Shown piece by piece: positions 55,057 to 63,658 of a stretch of 64,000 nucleotides of DNA. The position numbers and the translations under genes are program-made. The number at the start of each line of letters is the position of its first letter. Within the stretch, counting starts at the first letter, position 1. Under the pieces are notes generated by a model. That model did not search any database, was not told where the DNA came from, and worked only from the letters and a program-made list of their open reading frames with translations. The DNA is taken from contig NZ_CP076132.1 in NCBI RefSeq assembly GCF_018736045.1, forward strand, positions 672,001 to 736,000, in the 5' to 3' direction. The DNA is from Flammeovirga yaeyamensis (lineage in GTDB: Bacteria > Bacteroidota > Bacteroidia > Cytophagales > Flammeovirgaceae).

Positions 55057-56172
55057 TTATAGTTTAATCAGGTCGTTAAATAGTAAAAGTGCTTTTTCGG
55101 TAACTACCTCTTCTCCATGAACAAGGTTACCTTCAATTAAAGTGTCACCAAATTGGTTGCTCCCTTTTACTTTTACTTCCATGATGCTGTACGACTCACC
55201 ATTTTTCTTTACGATAAAGTCTTTATTATTATGGAAAACCACTGCATTTTCATTCACTGCAAATACCTCTTCGTTCGTTTTCTGAATCACTTGAATATTC
55301 ATGGCCATATTTGGCATCAATAAACCTTCTTGGTTAGGAATAGCTACTCTTGCGTGCATCACCTTAGTTTCTGGATCGATAAACTTAGAGATCTTTTCTA
55401 CTTTCCCAGTGAAAACTCTATCAGGATAAGCTAAAGCTGATGCTTGAATATCTGAACCCATTTCGATGTATTGAATATCCGATTCGAAAACATTCATTTT
55501 CACCCACACTTTCTGAAGGTTCACTACAGTAAACAACGCTTCGTCGTGATCCTCTTTGATAATCATGTTAGGTGATATCGATTTCTCTGTAATTGTTCCG
55601 CTGATAGGTGCTCTAACGATATGCGTCGCACTGTTCGTATTACCCATCAACTTCATTTTCTGATTTACTTTTTCTAATTGAGCATTTGCCGCCTCCAACT
55701 CACTTTTAGCTTGTTGGATTTCCAAAGTAGAACTCAAACCAGCATCAAATAATGATTTAGCCACTTCGTACTCTTTTGTTTCACGGTCTACATTTGCTTT
55801 TGCCTCAATCCATTCTTGTTGGATCTCTGCCATATCAGAAGAGTAGATTTTTGCTAAAACCTGACCTTTTTTCACTTGGTCACCTAGATCAACGACTACA
55901 TCAGTTACTCTACCTGAAACGATAGCAGGAACAGAAATTTGTTGGTTAGGCACCGCTTCCACATTACCTGTAAGTTGAGTGATATGCTGCATGAAATCAC
56001 TTTTTACTTTCTGAGTTTTGATCATTTTTTTCATACTCTCAGTAAGCTCATTCAATGAAGAAGTAGTATCAATTTCTTGAGTTTTGGCATTAAGAATACC
56101 GAACTTCATTACCATACCGATAAGGAAAGCAATACTCAATACAGGAAGGAAGATTTTATATATATTTTTCAT
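55057..56172 (-). CDS. czcB: RND efflux periplasmic adaptor, CzcB-type
   Basis: 371 residues with an N-terminal membrane anchor (IFLPVLSIAFLIGMVMKFG). Membrane-fusion layout: lipoyl half (VVDLGDQVKKGQVLAKIYS), a helical hairpin (about 120-190), second lipoyl half (IVRAPISGTITEKSI), then beta-barrel domains (PDRVFTGKVEKISKFIDPET). It bridges CzcA and CzcC across the periplasm. No extra His-rich metal-binding domain is visible. It lies 29 bases after czcC. Confidence 0.93.
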   Translation of the reverse strand: MKNIYKIFLPVLSIAFLIGMVMKFGILNAKTQEIDTTSSLNELTESMKKMIKTQKVKSDFMQHITQLTGNVEAVPNQQISVPAIVSGRVTDVVVDLGDQVKKGQVLAKIYSSDMAEIQQEWIEAKANVDRETKEYEVAKSLFDAGLSSTLEIQQAKSELEAANAQLEKVNQKMKLMGNTNSATHIVRAPISGTITEKSISPNMIIKEDHDEALFTVVNLQKVWVKMNVFESDIQYIEMGSDIQASALAYPDRVFTGKVEKISKFIDPETKVMHARVAIPNQEGLLMPNMAMNIQVIQKTNEEVFAVNENAVVFHNNKDFIVKKNGESYSIMEVKVKGSNQFGDTLIEGNLVHGEEVVTEKALLLFNDLIKL

Positions 56173-56201
56173 GATTTGTTCTGATTATTAGGATCAATAG
56201 A

Positions 56202-57473
56202 TTATTGGATAGGGTAGATGTCTTTACCCACAGTGTAGTTGATTAACTCTAAGGCCGAGAATAATGCATATTCCGTATCAAATAACTGCCCTAGGTTCTC
56301 TTTGTAACTTTCGAAAAAGTCGATGAATTCGATCAAGCTGATTTCTTGTTTCTGATAACTTTTCGTTACAGATTCCATCACCGCTCTCATCTCTTCAGAA
56401 AGTTCGGGGTCGAGTGCATCGTACACCTTAGTAATTTGATTAAGCTTTTGGGCAGCATTGTACACATCAATCTGTAACTGATTTTCTGCTTGAGTAACTT
56501 TTACCTGTTGTTGCTCTTGTGCAATTTTTGCAGCTTGGATTCCCCCTTTGTTTCTGTTCCAAACAGGTAGATCGAACGCAATTTGCAATGCCCAGTAATC
56601 CGCTTGGTGTGCACCTCTACGGTCGTACATTGTTCCTAATTCGATATCGGGAACATTCTCCGCTTTTTCCAAAGCTAAAGACTCCGCCACCTGCTGTAAT
56701 CTTAACTGCTCAATTTTGAAATCCATACGGTGTTCCTGTGCTTCAGAAACCCATAATTCAGGATCAACAACATTTTGACTGTAGTTAAAAGTAGGAAGTG
56801 TAATCGTTAAATCTACTTGAGGTTGCAGGTTCAATATCAGTTTTAATTGAGAAGAAACATCAGTGGCCTCTTGTTCGATATCTAACCACCCTTTGCGGGC
56901 ATCAAGAAGTAAGGCTTTTAAACGTACTACTTCTGATTTGGCGATATTGCCTTTTTCAGATTGTTCTTTGTAAACTTCGATCAATCTTTCCAAAGGCTCT
57001 ATCACATTCAAATAACTATTTGATTTTTCTTGAAGGTAATGCAGTTCCACCATTAAAGATCTTAGTTCAGTTCTAAGCTCTCTCATTGTAGTGTAGAATT
57101 CATATTCAGCAATTTCTGCTTCCTTCTGAGCGATATTTGTACGCTTTTTACGCTTACCACCCATCTCGATTAATTGATGGATTTCTACCACTCTTTGTGC
57201 TTCAGAATCAGTTCTGAACCACTTGTTATCCTCGTTGTCGTACATAGCGATCTCGACTCCGAGTTCAGGGTTTGGCCATGCTTTGGCCTGAATGATTTCC
57301 GCTTTAGCGATATCTATATTATGACGTTCCGCTACTAACGTTAAGTTTTTTTCTAAGAATATTTCTTCACCTTGAGGCAGTGTAAGCGACAAGGATAATT
57401 GGTTTTTATTTTCCTGTGCGTATGATGTTATATGCATACACATTAGGATAAGCCCTAATAGTACCTTTTGCAT
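56202..57473 (-). CDS. czcC: Outer-membrane efflux protein, TolC/CzcC-type
   Basis: 423 residues, signal peptide ending SYAQ. Long helical repeats of the outer-membrane efflux family: NIDIAKAEIIQAKAWPNPEL in the first half and VAESLALEKAENVPDIELG in the second are the duplicated entry segments. It forms the outer-membrane channel of the Czc complex. First of three tightly spaced genes; a 311-base gap separates it from the small exported protein upstream. Confidence 0.93.
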   Translation of the reverse strand: MQKVLLGLILMCMHITSYAQENKNQLSLSLTLPQGEEIFLEKNLTLVAERHNIDIAKAEIIQAKAWPNPELGVEIAMYDNEDNKWFRTDSEAQRVVEIHQLIEMGGKRKKRTNIAQKEAEIAEYEFYTTMRELRTELRSLMVELHYLQEKSNSYLNVIEPLERLIEVYKEQSEKGNIAKSEVVRLKALLLDARKGWLDIEQEATDVSSQLKLILNLQPQVDLTITLPTFNYSQNVVDPELWVSEAQEHRMDFKIEQLRLQQVAESLALEKAENVPDIELGTMYDRRGAHQADYWALQIAFDLPVWNRNKGGIQAAKIAQEQQQVKVTQAENQLQIDVYNAAQKLNQITKVYDALDPELSEEMRAVMESVTKSYQKQEISLIEFIDFFESYKENLGQLFDTEYALFSALELINYTVGKDIYPIQ

Positions 57474-57784
57474 TGTTACTAGGAATTGTACATCAAAGAG
57501 TAATCAAGAAGAGATATCATCAGATGCTCTTTTGATGTAGGAATAAACAATAAATGATTGATTATTGTGAGTGAGAGTCAACTATAGATTAGTTAATTAG
57601 AGAGGTCATAAGACCCATAAATCATCACTCAAACAAAAGGAAATGTGTTGGAATATTATTAATAGAATATAGCTTTCGAATAAGTTCTAAAAGCATAAAA
57701 GATCCAAGGTAATCTAAAATTTACCTCTTACTTATTACCTATTAGTTATTACTTAATACCGAGCGTTAATTCAGCTTCCCACAC
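57474..57784. other. 311-base gap between the small exported gene and czcC
   Basis: It includes a degenerate TTAC-rich tract (57721-57760, units such as TTACCTCTTACTTATTACC). I see no ORF, clear -7 box or terminator, so the upstream promoter at 58230 may read through to czcCBA. Confidence 0.45.
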
Positions 57785-58171
57785 CTAGCTCAGCTTCGGC
57801 GGAGGCGTATCAATAGAAAATGTTGGATTAGAATAGAATAGCGGACGAGCGATCGGTAAGGATTGATCGGTTGGAAGTTCGTCCTTATCCAACGGGTTTG
57901 AAGGAATAATTGTGGATGCGTTCATAAACCAAGTGATGTTGATGACACCCACTACAGTTTTGTTCTCATCTTCAGAAGAAGGGTTATCTGAGAAGTTACC
58001 ATCGGAATCGAAGGCATACACAGATATCAACTCGAAAATACTTTCGATCTCATTTTCCATTTCATCAGGCAATAGATCATCATTAACATTCACACTTACG
58101 TTGAATAAGTGAAATGCCATCATGGAGATCATGATCTGAATGGAAATTTTATGTGATAAGAATTTTCTCAT
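57785..58171 (-). CDS. Small exported protein upstream of czcCBA
   Basis: 128 residues. The N-terminus (KISIQIMISMMAFHLFNVSV) is a signal peptide or anchor; the mature part is acidic (LLPDEMENEIESIFELISVYAFD) and ends in a Pro-rich tail (SIDTPPPKLS). I recognise no family. Position and strand suggest co-transcription with the metal-efflux genes. The acidic and His-poor composition does not by itself mark a metal-binding protein. It could be a periplasmic accessory or sensor for the pump. Confidence 0.7.
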   Translation of the reverse strand: MRKFLSHKISIQIMISMMAFHLFNVSVNVNDDLLPDEMENEIESIFELISVYAFDSDGNFSDNPSSEDENKTVVGVINITWFMNASTIIPSNPLDKDELPTDQSLPIARPLFYSNPTFSIDTPPPKLS

Positions 58172-58229
58172 TGTTTGATTTTGAACTAAACTATCAACTA
58201 CATTAACGCAGTCGAATAGAATTCGTGCA

Positions 58230-58237
58230 CAAAATTA
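58230..58237 (-). promoter_or_regulatory. -7 promoter box of the czc region
   Basis: The minus strand reads TAATTTTG, an exact TAnnTTTG, 59 bases before the start of the small exported gene. Confidence 0.5.
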
Positions 58238-58385
58238 ACAGGTATTATTGAAAAAAAGATGATTCTAATTTTAAATAAATCCTTTTAGAGGAAGTTTAAC
58301 TTATTTTTAATTTTTATCAATTTTGTGTTTTTAGGTTAATATTGTTATTTTAACTTTACATAGTTGCTGTAAAAAATAATAAAGT

Positions 58386-59447
58386 ATGTATAACTTATTT
58401 GATTTTCCTTTAAATATACAAAACATAGAGAATATCTCTTTGCTTAAAAAGCTTACTGAAACTGTTCGTTATATAGAACGTATGAATGAAGCAGCTAAAA
58501 GTTTACCAAATCAAAATATTCTTATCAATACACTTGTATTAAGAGAAGCAAAGGAATCATCAGAGATAGAAAATATTATAACTACCTATGATGAACTATA
58601 TACATCACTTGCCATACCTAAACTAACGCAGGCTTCTGAAAAAGAAGTGATCGGTTATAGAGAATCCTTATTTGAAGGAATGAGAATGTTAGAAGACGTT
58701 GGTTTTTTAACCGAGAATATTATCAATAAAATACAATCTATAGTTGTTGGAAATAGTCAGGGGTTAAGAGTTAGAGGAGGAACTGTTATTAGAAATGATG
58801 TGACGAATGAAGTAATCTATACACCTCCTCAAACGTTTGAGGAAATAACGAAACACTTGTATAACTTTCTTATCGAATTTAATAAAGAAGATATTAATAT
58901 TGATCCTTTAATTTTTGTTGCTTTTCTTCATTTTCAATTTGAATGTATACATCCTTATTATGATGGAAATGGTAGAACAGGAAGAATTTTGAACGTTCTT
59001 TATTTAATGAAAATGGAAGTGATTAATTCTCCGATATTATATCTTTCATCTAAAATAAATGAAACAAAACATGAATATTATGGTCATTTTAAACGAATGA
59101 ATAATAATGAAGGGTTTGAAAAATATGCTATTTATTTCTTGAACTTAATTACTGAAACAGCAAAGGAAACGATTAGAATTATAGAAGATTTTAAAAACAA
59201 AATTGAATATGTTCATGAGAGTTTAAGAAACAGTTCAGGTAAAGCCTATGACCCTAGATTAGTTGATCTTCTTTTTATTCAAGGATACACAAGGGTGGAA
59301 TATATTGAATCTGGTTTAGGAGTAACTAGAGTCACCGCTTCTAAGCATATTAAAGAATGTCTGAAGTTAGGTATTTTAGAAGAAGTGAAAAAAGGAAATA
59401 ATAAGGTATATATCAATAAGCTTATTAAAGGAATTTTTAGTCATTAA
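58386..59447 (+). CDS. Class II Fic-family protein with C-terminal winged helix
   Basis: 353 residues, cytoplasmic. The Fic core is HPYYDGNGRTGR with catalytic His189 and the anion-binding GNGR (194-197); Tyr replaces the usual Phe after HP. The autoinhibitory helix motif [S/T]xxxE[N/G] is present as Ser58-Ser-Glu-Ile-Glu62-Asn63, placing it in class II (inhibitor N-terminal in the same chain). The C-terminal ~75 residues form a winged-helix domain (LGVTRVTASKHIKECLKLGIL). Fic enzymes transfer AMP from ATP to hydroxyl side chains. Target unknown; no antitoxin gene is adjacent. The gene is AT-rich compared with its neighbours. Confidence 0.92.
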   Translation: MYNLFDFPLNIQNIENISLLKKLTETVRYIERMNEAAKSLPNQNILINTLVLREAKESSEIENIITTYDELYTSLAIPKLTQASEKEVIGYRESLFEGMRMLEDVGFLTENIINKIQSIVVGNSQGLRVRGGTVIRNDVTNEVIYTPPQTFEEITKHLYNFLIEFNKEDINIDPLIFVAFLHFQFECIHPYYDGNGRTGRILNVLYLMKMEVINSPILYLSSKINETKHEYYGHFKRMNNNEGFEKYAIYFLNLITETAKETIRIIEDFKNKIEYVHESLRNSSGKAYDPRLVDLLFIQGYTRVEYIESGLGVTRVTASKHIKECLKLGILEEVKKGNNKVYINKLIKGIFSH

Positions 59448-59528
59448 CCCAGGAGTAAAACCTGGGCTAATGTTATAAAAAGTTGACTTTGAAAGACCTT
59501 CATTTTGATGTATAGAAGGTTCCACAAT

Positions 59529-60326
59529 TTATTTTTTGAATTTCACTTCAAGTATATAAGGAATATTCACTTTTACATCTTTAAAGACAAACTCGTCTTT
59601 CTCTCTTTCGATCATGTTATCGAAACAATCGTAGGTCTGATAATCGTGTTCCTTGAACTTGGTTAGGCTTAAACCATTCTCGAAAAGAGCATTGATAATC
59701 TCATCTACAGAGTGCACCCAGAAATACTCTGTTAAGTTCATAGGAGTACTGTCTGCATAACTCGATTCTACTGTTTCTTTATACACTCCTTTGTTGTAAT
59801 AATGATATTCAGGAACAAAGGTATCCCAGTTTAAAGTGTAGATAAAAGGGTGCATTTCGACCATATAAAACTCTCCACCGGGTTTAAGGTAAGAAGCAAT
59901 AAGTGATGCCCACTTTTTAAGATCAGGAAGCCAGCAGATAGCACCATAGGATACAAATACCATATCAAATTGTGCTTCTGCCGTGAGATGTTGATCAATA
60001 TCGTAGAGGTTGGCACAAATAAATTGAGCATCCAATCCTAACTGATCGTTTAATTCTCTGGCCTTGTCAATCGCTTTATCAGAGATATCTAAAGCAGTGA
60101 CATCAGCTCCCATTCTTGCCAGTGATAATGAGTCCAGACCAAAGTGACACTGAAGGTGCAATACTTTTTTGCCTTCCATACCGTGTAACTCGGTCAGTTC
60201 TATTTTTTTCAAAGAGGTGTCTCCCTTTAGGAAACCTGGAACATCATACATTTTAGAGGCTACATGACTGTCGACTCTAGCATTCCATTGCTCTTTGTTT
60301 GCTGCGAATTCTTCGTTGTAATCCAT
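59529..60326 (-). CDS. Class I SAM-dependent methyltransferase
   Basis: 265 residues. The SAM site is KKVLHLQCHFGLDSLSLARM, then DVTALDIS (acid at the end of strand two), then ANLYDI and FDMVFVSYGAICWLPD. The substrate cannot be deduced. It starts four bases after the HD-Pnk stop and so ends the RNA-repair operon. It lacks the ExxEH..H metal site of Hen1 RNA 2'-O-methyltransferases, so it is not simply a Hen1. It may modify RNA ends, or be unrelated to repair. Confidence 0.85.
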   Translation of the reverse strand: MDYNEEFAANKEQWNARVDSHVASKMYDVPGFLKGDTSLKKIELTELHGMEGKKVLHLQCHFGLDSLSLARMGADVTALDISDKAIDKARELNDQLGLDAQFICANLYDIDQHLTAEAQFDMVFVSYGAICWLPDLKKWASLIASYLKPGGEFYMVEMHPFIYTLNWDTFVPEYHYYNKGVYKETVESSYADSTPMNLTEYFWVHSVDEIINALFENGLSLTKFKEHDYQTYDCFDNMIEREKDEFVFKDVKVNIPYILEVKFKK

Positions 60327-60330
60327 TTGT

Positions 60331-61479
60331 TTATTGTGTTATAAATTCTATTTCGTGTGCCTCATGGTATTGAGGAATATCTATTTTTTTACTGAGCTTA
60401 GAAATGACTTGCTCAGGTACCACCCACTGTCTTTGTTGATTCTGAAGGAAGATCTCTTTTAAAGGCTTTTCAATATAGACTATTTTTACTTTGGCTTTAT
60501 AGTCCAAAAAGAGACGAATCCATTTTAGTCGAAGATCTAATGTGAGGTTTGTCGCATTGAAGACAAATGAAACTTTTTTTCTTAACAAGACTTTTGCTTC
60601 TTCTTTACCCATTTGAATCACTTTGCCATTGTGTTTAGCATTCGTAGGATCAAATTGATTTTCTCTTCTAATCTCATCTAAAGATACCATTGGAAAGTCA
60701 TTATAATTCTTCTTGATGTGAGTATCTTTTCCTACTCCTGGTAAGCCTGATAAAACAATCACTTCAAAAGTTAAATCCTCAAAAGGTTCATAGAATGGAG
60801 CGATATCCGATCGATTGAGATAGAGGAATCGACCATAATTTGAAGCAAAAGCATAAGGTTTGTCCCAACAGTTTTGTTCTTTAGACAGTTCATCAAATAA
60901 AGAAATCTTGTAGAGAATATCTTCTTTGTCATCACAAATTCGACCCAATACATCTGATCTAGCCAGCATGCTTAACCACTTGTTATTGGTAACCAAACTC
61001 GATTTGATGACTTCTTTTGAAGGATCATCTCTATCAATCGCCCAAAGAGGTAAACCATGTAATCGGACTAAATTGGAAATATGTTCCCTTATTTTGAAAG
61101 GAGTATTGTACTTTTCAAAAAGTAGTGATCTCACTGTTTGTGCTCCTTTTTTAGCATGATTTGGAGAAACGATTCTCTCTACACCGTCTATTATTTCGGT
61201 GGTGGTAGTCGATCGTTTTTCAATATCATGAAATAAGGCGGATAGAAACAAAATATATTGTTCGTTGGGTGATAAGGCCTTAAAATCATTAAAATTAAGT
61301 AAAGTTTCCACCACCATTTTGGTGTGCGTATAAACATCACCTTCTTGATGCCAAATAGGATCTTGAGGAATTGTTTTTAATGTGGATAACCATTCAAATT
61401 CAGATTCTATTTTATTCCAATCTAATGGATAAGAAATTTGAACAGAAGGAATTTCCCATGTGATATTTTTAGTATTCAT
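60331..61479 (-). CDS. HD-Pnk: HD phosphoesterase fused to 5'-OH polynucleotide kinase
   Basis: 382 residues in two domains. Residues ~40-180 are an HD phosphohydrolase: His52, His84-Asp85 (LFHDIEK), His108, His135/His141 and Asp176 (ARSDVLGR). Residues ~238-345 are a P-loop kinase: GLPGVGKDTH (245-254), Asp268 in SLDEIRRE as probable base, and the NATNLTLDLRLKW lid region. This is the layout of the Runella HD-Pnk enzyme described as removing 2',3'-phosphates and phosphorylating 5'-OH ends. It overlaps the RNA ligase gene by 11 bases, so the two are translationally coupled. Confidence 0.87.
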   Translation of the reverse strand: MNTKNITWEIPSVQISYPLDWNKIESEFEWLSTLKTIPQDPIWHQEGDVYTHTKMVVETLLNFNDFKALSPNEQYILFLSALFHDIEKRSTTTTEIIDGVERIVSPNHAKKGAQTVRSLLFEKYNTPFKIREHISNLVRLHGLPLWAIDRDDPSKEVIKSSLVTNNKWLSMLARSDVLGRICDDKEDILYKISLFDELSKEQNCWDKPYAFASNYGRFLYLNRSDIAPFYEPFEDLTFEVIVLSGLPGVGKDTHIKKNYNDFPMVSLDEIRRENQFDPTNAKHNGKVIQMGKEEAKVLLRKKVSFVFNATNLTLDLRLKWIRLFLDYKAKVKIVYIEKPLKEIFLQNQQRQWVVPEQVISKLSKKIDIPQYHEAHEIEFITQ

Positions 61480-62257
61480 ATGCGTGCCATTGATAAGTGT
61501 GATAATTAGTAAGTTTTGCAGGTTTCCAATGCTTCACCCAATGTTCATCCGTTTTCACATGATTGGCTCTGACTAGTTTGAACAAGTCACTAAACTCATT
61601 TTCACAAACAGAAACTAATCCCGAATTAGTAGGAAACTCATCTGCATTTCTGATGACAAAACCCTCACAACAAGGAAGATCAGTGTGAACATCGTATCCA
61701 CCTAATTGTCCTTCTGTTTGAATATATTCTTCCCATGGATATCCTAATTGAAAAGTCAACCAATTTTGTAGTGCTTCCTCATCATTTTTACTATTTGATA
61801 GAAATTCAGAGAGCGATTTTTTGATATTGATTTCTGGAACTGTGGGAAAATCTAGTAATGCTGCATAAAACTTAACTTCCTCCCATGAAAGCCATCGATC
61901 GTTTTCTCTAATGGCAAATACATAGAAGAAGGATTCTAATTTTTTATACCCAATGGAATGGATGCCGTACATATTCTCACCAAAGACTTCTAAGCCTTTT
62001 AGCTGATTTTTGATCAATTGCCATCGATCCAATAAAGGTTTATCCCAGGGTAATTGAGATGGAGCGGCATGTGATCGTGCAAATACTCCCAATTTACTTA
62101 GACAGTTATTTTGTCCGTCTAGCTTTTCGGTGAGGACAAGTCGATCTAAAGAAGAAAATGCTTGAACATATCCTTTAGGCATAAAGCGATCGTCGGAGGT
62201 CGTGCCTTTACTACTATAAGCGTGCAGACTCCTGTTGTACTTTTTTGAAAAAGTCAT
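61469..62257 (-). CDS. Rnl2-like RNA ligase
   Basis: 262 residues from the ATG at 62257; an in-frame ATG at 62350 would add 31 basic residues with no family counterpart. Nucleotidyltransferase motifs: I is TEKLDGQN with Lys45 as AMP acceptor; Ia includes ARSHAAPS; III is VFGENMYG (91-98); IV is CEGFVIRN (197-204); V is LFKLVRA (225-231). There is no C-terminal OB fold, as in T4 Rnl2-type ligases. It should seal 3'-OH/5'-phosphate ends made by the neighbouring HD-Pnk. Start of a three-gene operon with HD-Pnk and the methyltransferase. Confidence 0.88.
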   Translation of the reverse strand: MTFSKKYNRSLHAYSSKGTTSDDRFMPKGYVQAFSSLDRLVLTEKLDGQNNCLSKLGVFARSHAAPSQLPWDKPLLDRWQLIKNQLKGLEVFGENMYGIHSIGYKKLESFFYVFAIRENDRWLSWEEVKFYAALLDFPTVPEINIKKSLSEFLSNSKNDEEALQNWLTFQLGYPWEEYIQTEGQLGGYDVHTDLPCCEGFVIRNADEFPTNSGLVSVCENEFSDLFKLVRANHVKTDEHWVKHWKPAKLTNYHTYQWHAYEY

Positions 62258-62488
62258 GATTTTAAAATGAAGTAATTGATTTTCTTGTTTTGGCAAACAA
62301 GGTTTTCTCTTTTTGATAGAGTCAATTTTATTGCATAGCAAAAGGTCCATCTTCTGTGGAAGACAGTTAAAATTGACGGAAGGTATTGAGAAAACAATTA
62401 CATGACTTTTATCCTGAGATATGTTTTATGGTGAATAGAAGTTTATTTCTGAATGCAATTTTACTAAAAAATATATTAATACGAAAAT

Positions 62489-62521
62489 CCCTTCATCATT
62501 TAAATGTTTCATGATGAAAGG
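62489..62521 (-). terminator. Hairpin terminator after the dehydrogenase gene
   Basis: An 11-bp stem (62489-62499 with 62511-62521) with one G-U pair; the minus-strand tail ATTTT is weak. It is 18 bases after the stop at 62539. Confidence 0.65.
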
Positions 62522-62538
62522 ATTGTGATATTTTTCTT

Positions 62539-63474
62539 TTACTTATTTAATAAGTTGATAATCTTCCGCCCAAGCACAATACTAATCTTCTCATACGATT
62601 CAAACGACCATCCACCTACATGAGGAGTGAAAATAACACGGTCGTCGTTGGCTAATTTTTGGAAGATTCTGTTTTGCTCATCCGTTAGTGTATGGAGTTT
62701 TTCATTTTCCAATACGTCTAATCCTGCGGCTATAATTTTATTGTTGTCTAATCCCCATTCTATAGTAGAGAAAGGTATCACTTCACCTCTTGCAAGGTTA
62801 AGTAAGTAAATCGGCTTTTTGAAACCACCTAAATAATCTTTAGAAACAAGGTGTTTGTTATGATCATTTAGAGGAATATGGAAACTCAAAACATCCGATT
62901 GTGCTTGAATTTCTTCAAGAGTGGCTTCTTGAGCATATTCATCTCCATAGTTGGTTTTACCGTTATCATAGGCCAATACTTTGCAGCCAAATCCAATAAG
63001 ACGTTTGGCAAAAGCTTGTCCCATATGACCGTAACCAATAATACCAACAGTTCTTGTGGATAACTCATGCCCACGATTTTCTTCACGTTGCCATAGTTTT
63101 TGTCTTACCTCGTAATTACCAATGTGGAGGTAATTCATCAGGCAAAGTAACATAGCGATGGTATGTTCACCCACTGCATCCATATTTCCTTCTGGAGCAT
63201 TCAGTAAAGTAATTTGTCTACGTTCTAGATAGTTTTCATCAATTTCGTCTACACCGGCACCGGCTCTAGCTATGAACTTTAATTGGGGAGCTAATTCTAA
63301 TAAATCAACACCTACTTTCATCTTACTTCTTAAGATTAGGCCATCAAAAGGAGGAATAGCATTGGGTACCTCATCCGCCTTGATATCGGGTTGATAAGAA
63401 TATTCTATACCTGCTTCATCAAACATTTTGAAGATGGAATCATGTACTTTATCGATAACTAAAATTTTGGTCAT
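62539..63474 (-). CDS. D-2-hydroxyacid dehydrogenase (phosphoglycerate dehydrogenase-like)
   Basis: 311 residues, the short form lacking ACT domains. Rossmann motif GIIGYGHMGQAFAKRL (about 143-158); catalytic Arg in LNLARGEV, Glu in LDVLENEK, His in TPHVGGWS; substrate loop RAGAGVDEID. Short Bacteroidota SerA-like enzymes share this size, so 3-phosphoglycerate dehydrogenase is the likeliest activity, but glycerate or other 2-hydroxyacids remain possible. No serC is adjacent. Divergent from the gene at 63659. Confidence 0.88.
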   Translation of the reverse strand: MTKILVIDKVHDSIFKMFDEAGIEYSYQPDIKADEVPNAIPPFDGLILRSKMKVGVDLLELAPQLKFIARAGAGVDEIDENYLERRQITLLNAPEGNMDAVGEHTIAMLLCLMNYLHIGNYEVRQKLWQREENRGHELSTRTVGIIGYGHMGQAFAKRLIGFGCKVLAYDNGKTNYGDEYAQEATLEEIQAQSDVLSFHIPLNDHNKHLVSKDYLGGFKKPIYLLNLARGEVIPFSTIEWGLDNNKIIAAGLDVLENEKLHTLTDEQNRIFQKLANDDRVIFTPHVGGWSFESYEKISIVLGRKIINLLNK

Positions 63475-63658
63475 AGCTGAATATAAACGTTTGAATTATT
63501 TCTGATAAGAAGTTCATTAGCCTTGAGGTTAATCAATGCTAACTTCAGTGGATTACTTTTGGAATGCCTATTTACTAAAATTAATAACATAAGAATAGTA
63601 ATGCCTATAATTTTTTTTTAATTTGATTCTATCATAATCATAAAGAAAGATTTAATTG

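Noticed and set aside
57721-57760. TTAC-rich tract as an iteron or CRISPR-like repeat
   Set aside because: Units vary in length and sequence with no fixed period; it looks like low-complexity AT-rich DNA.
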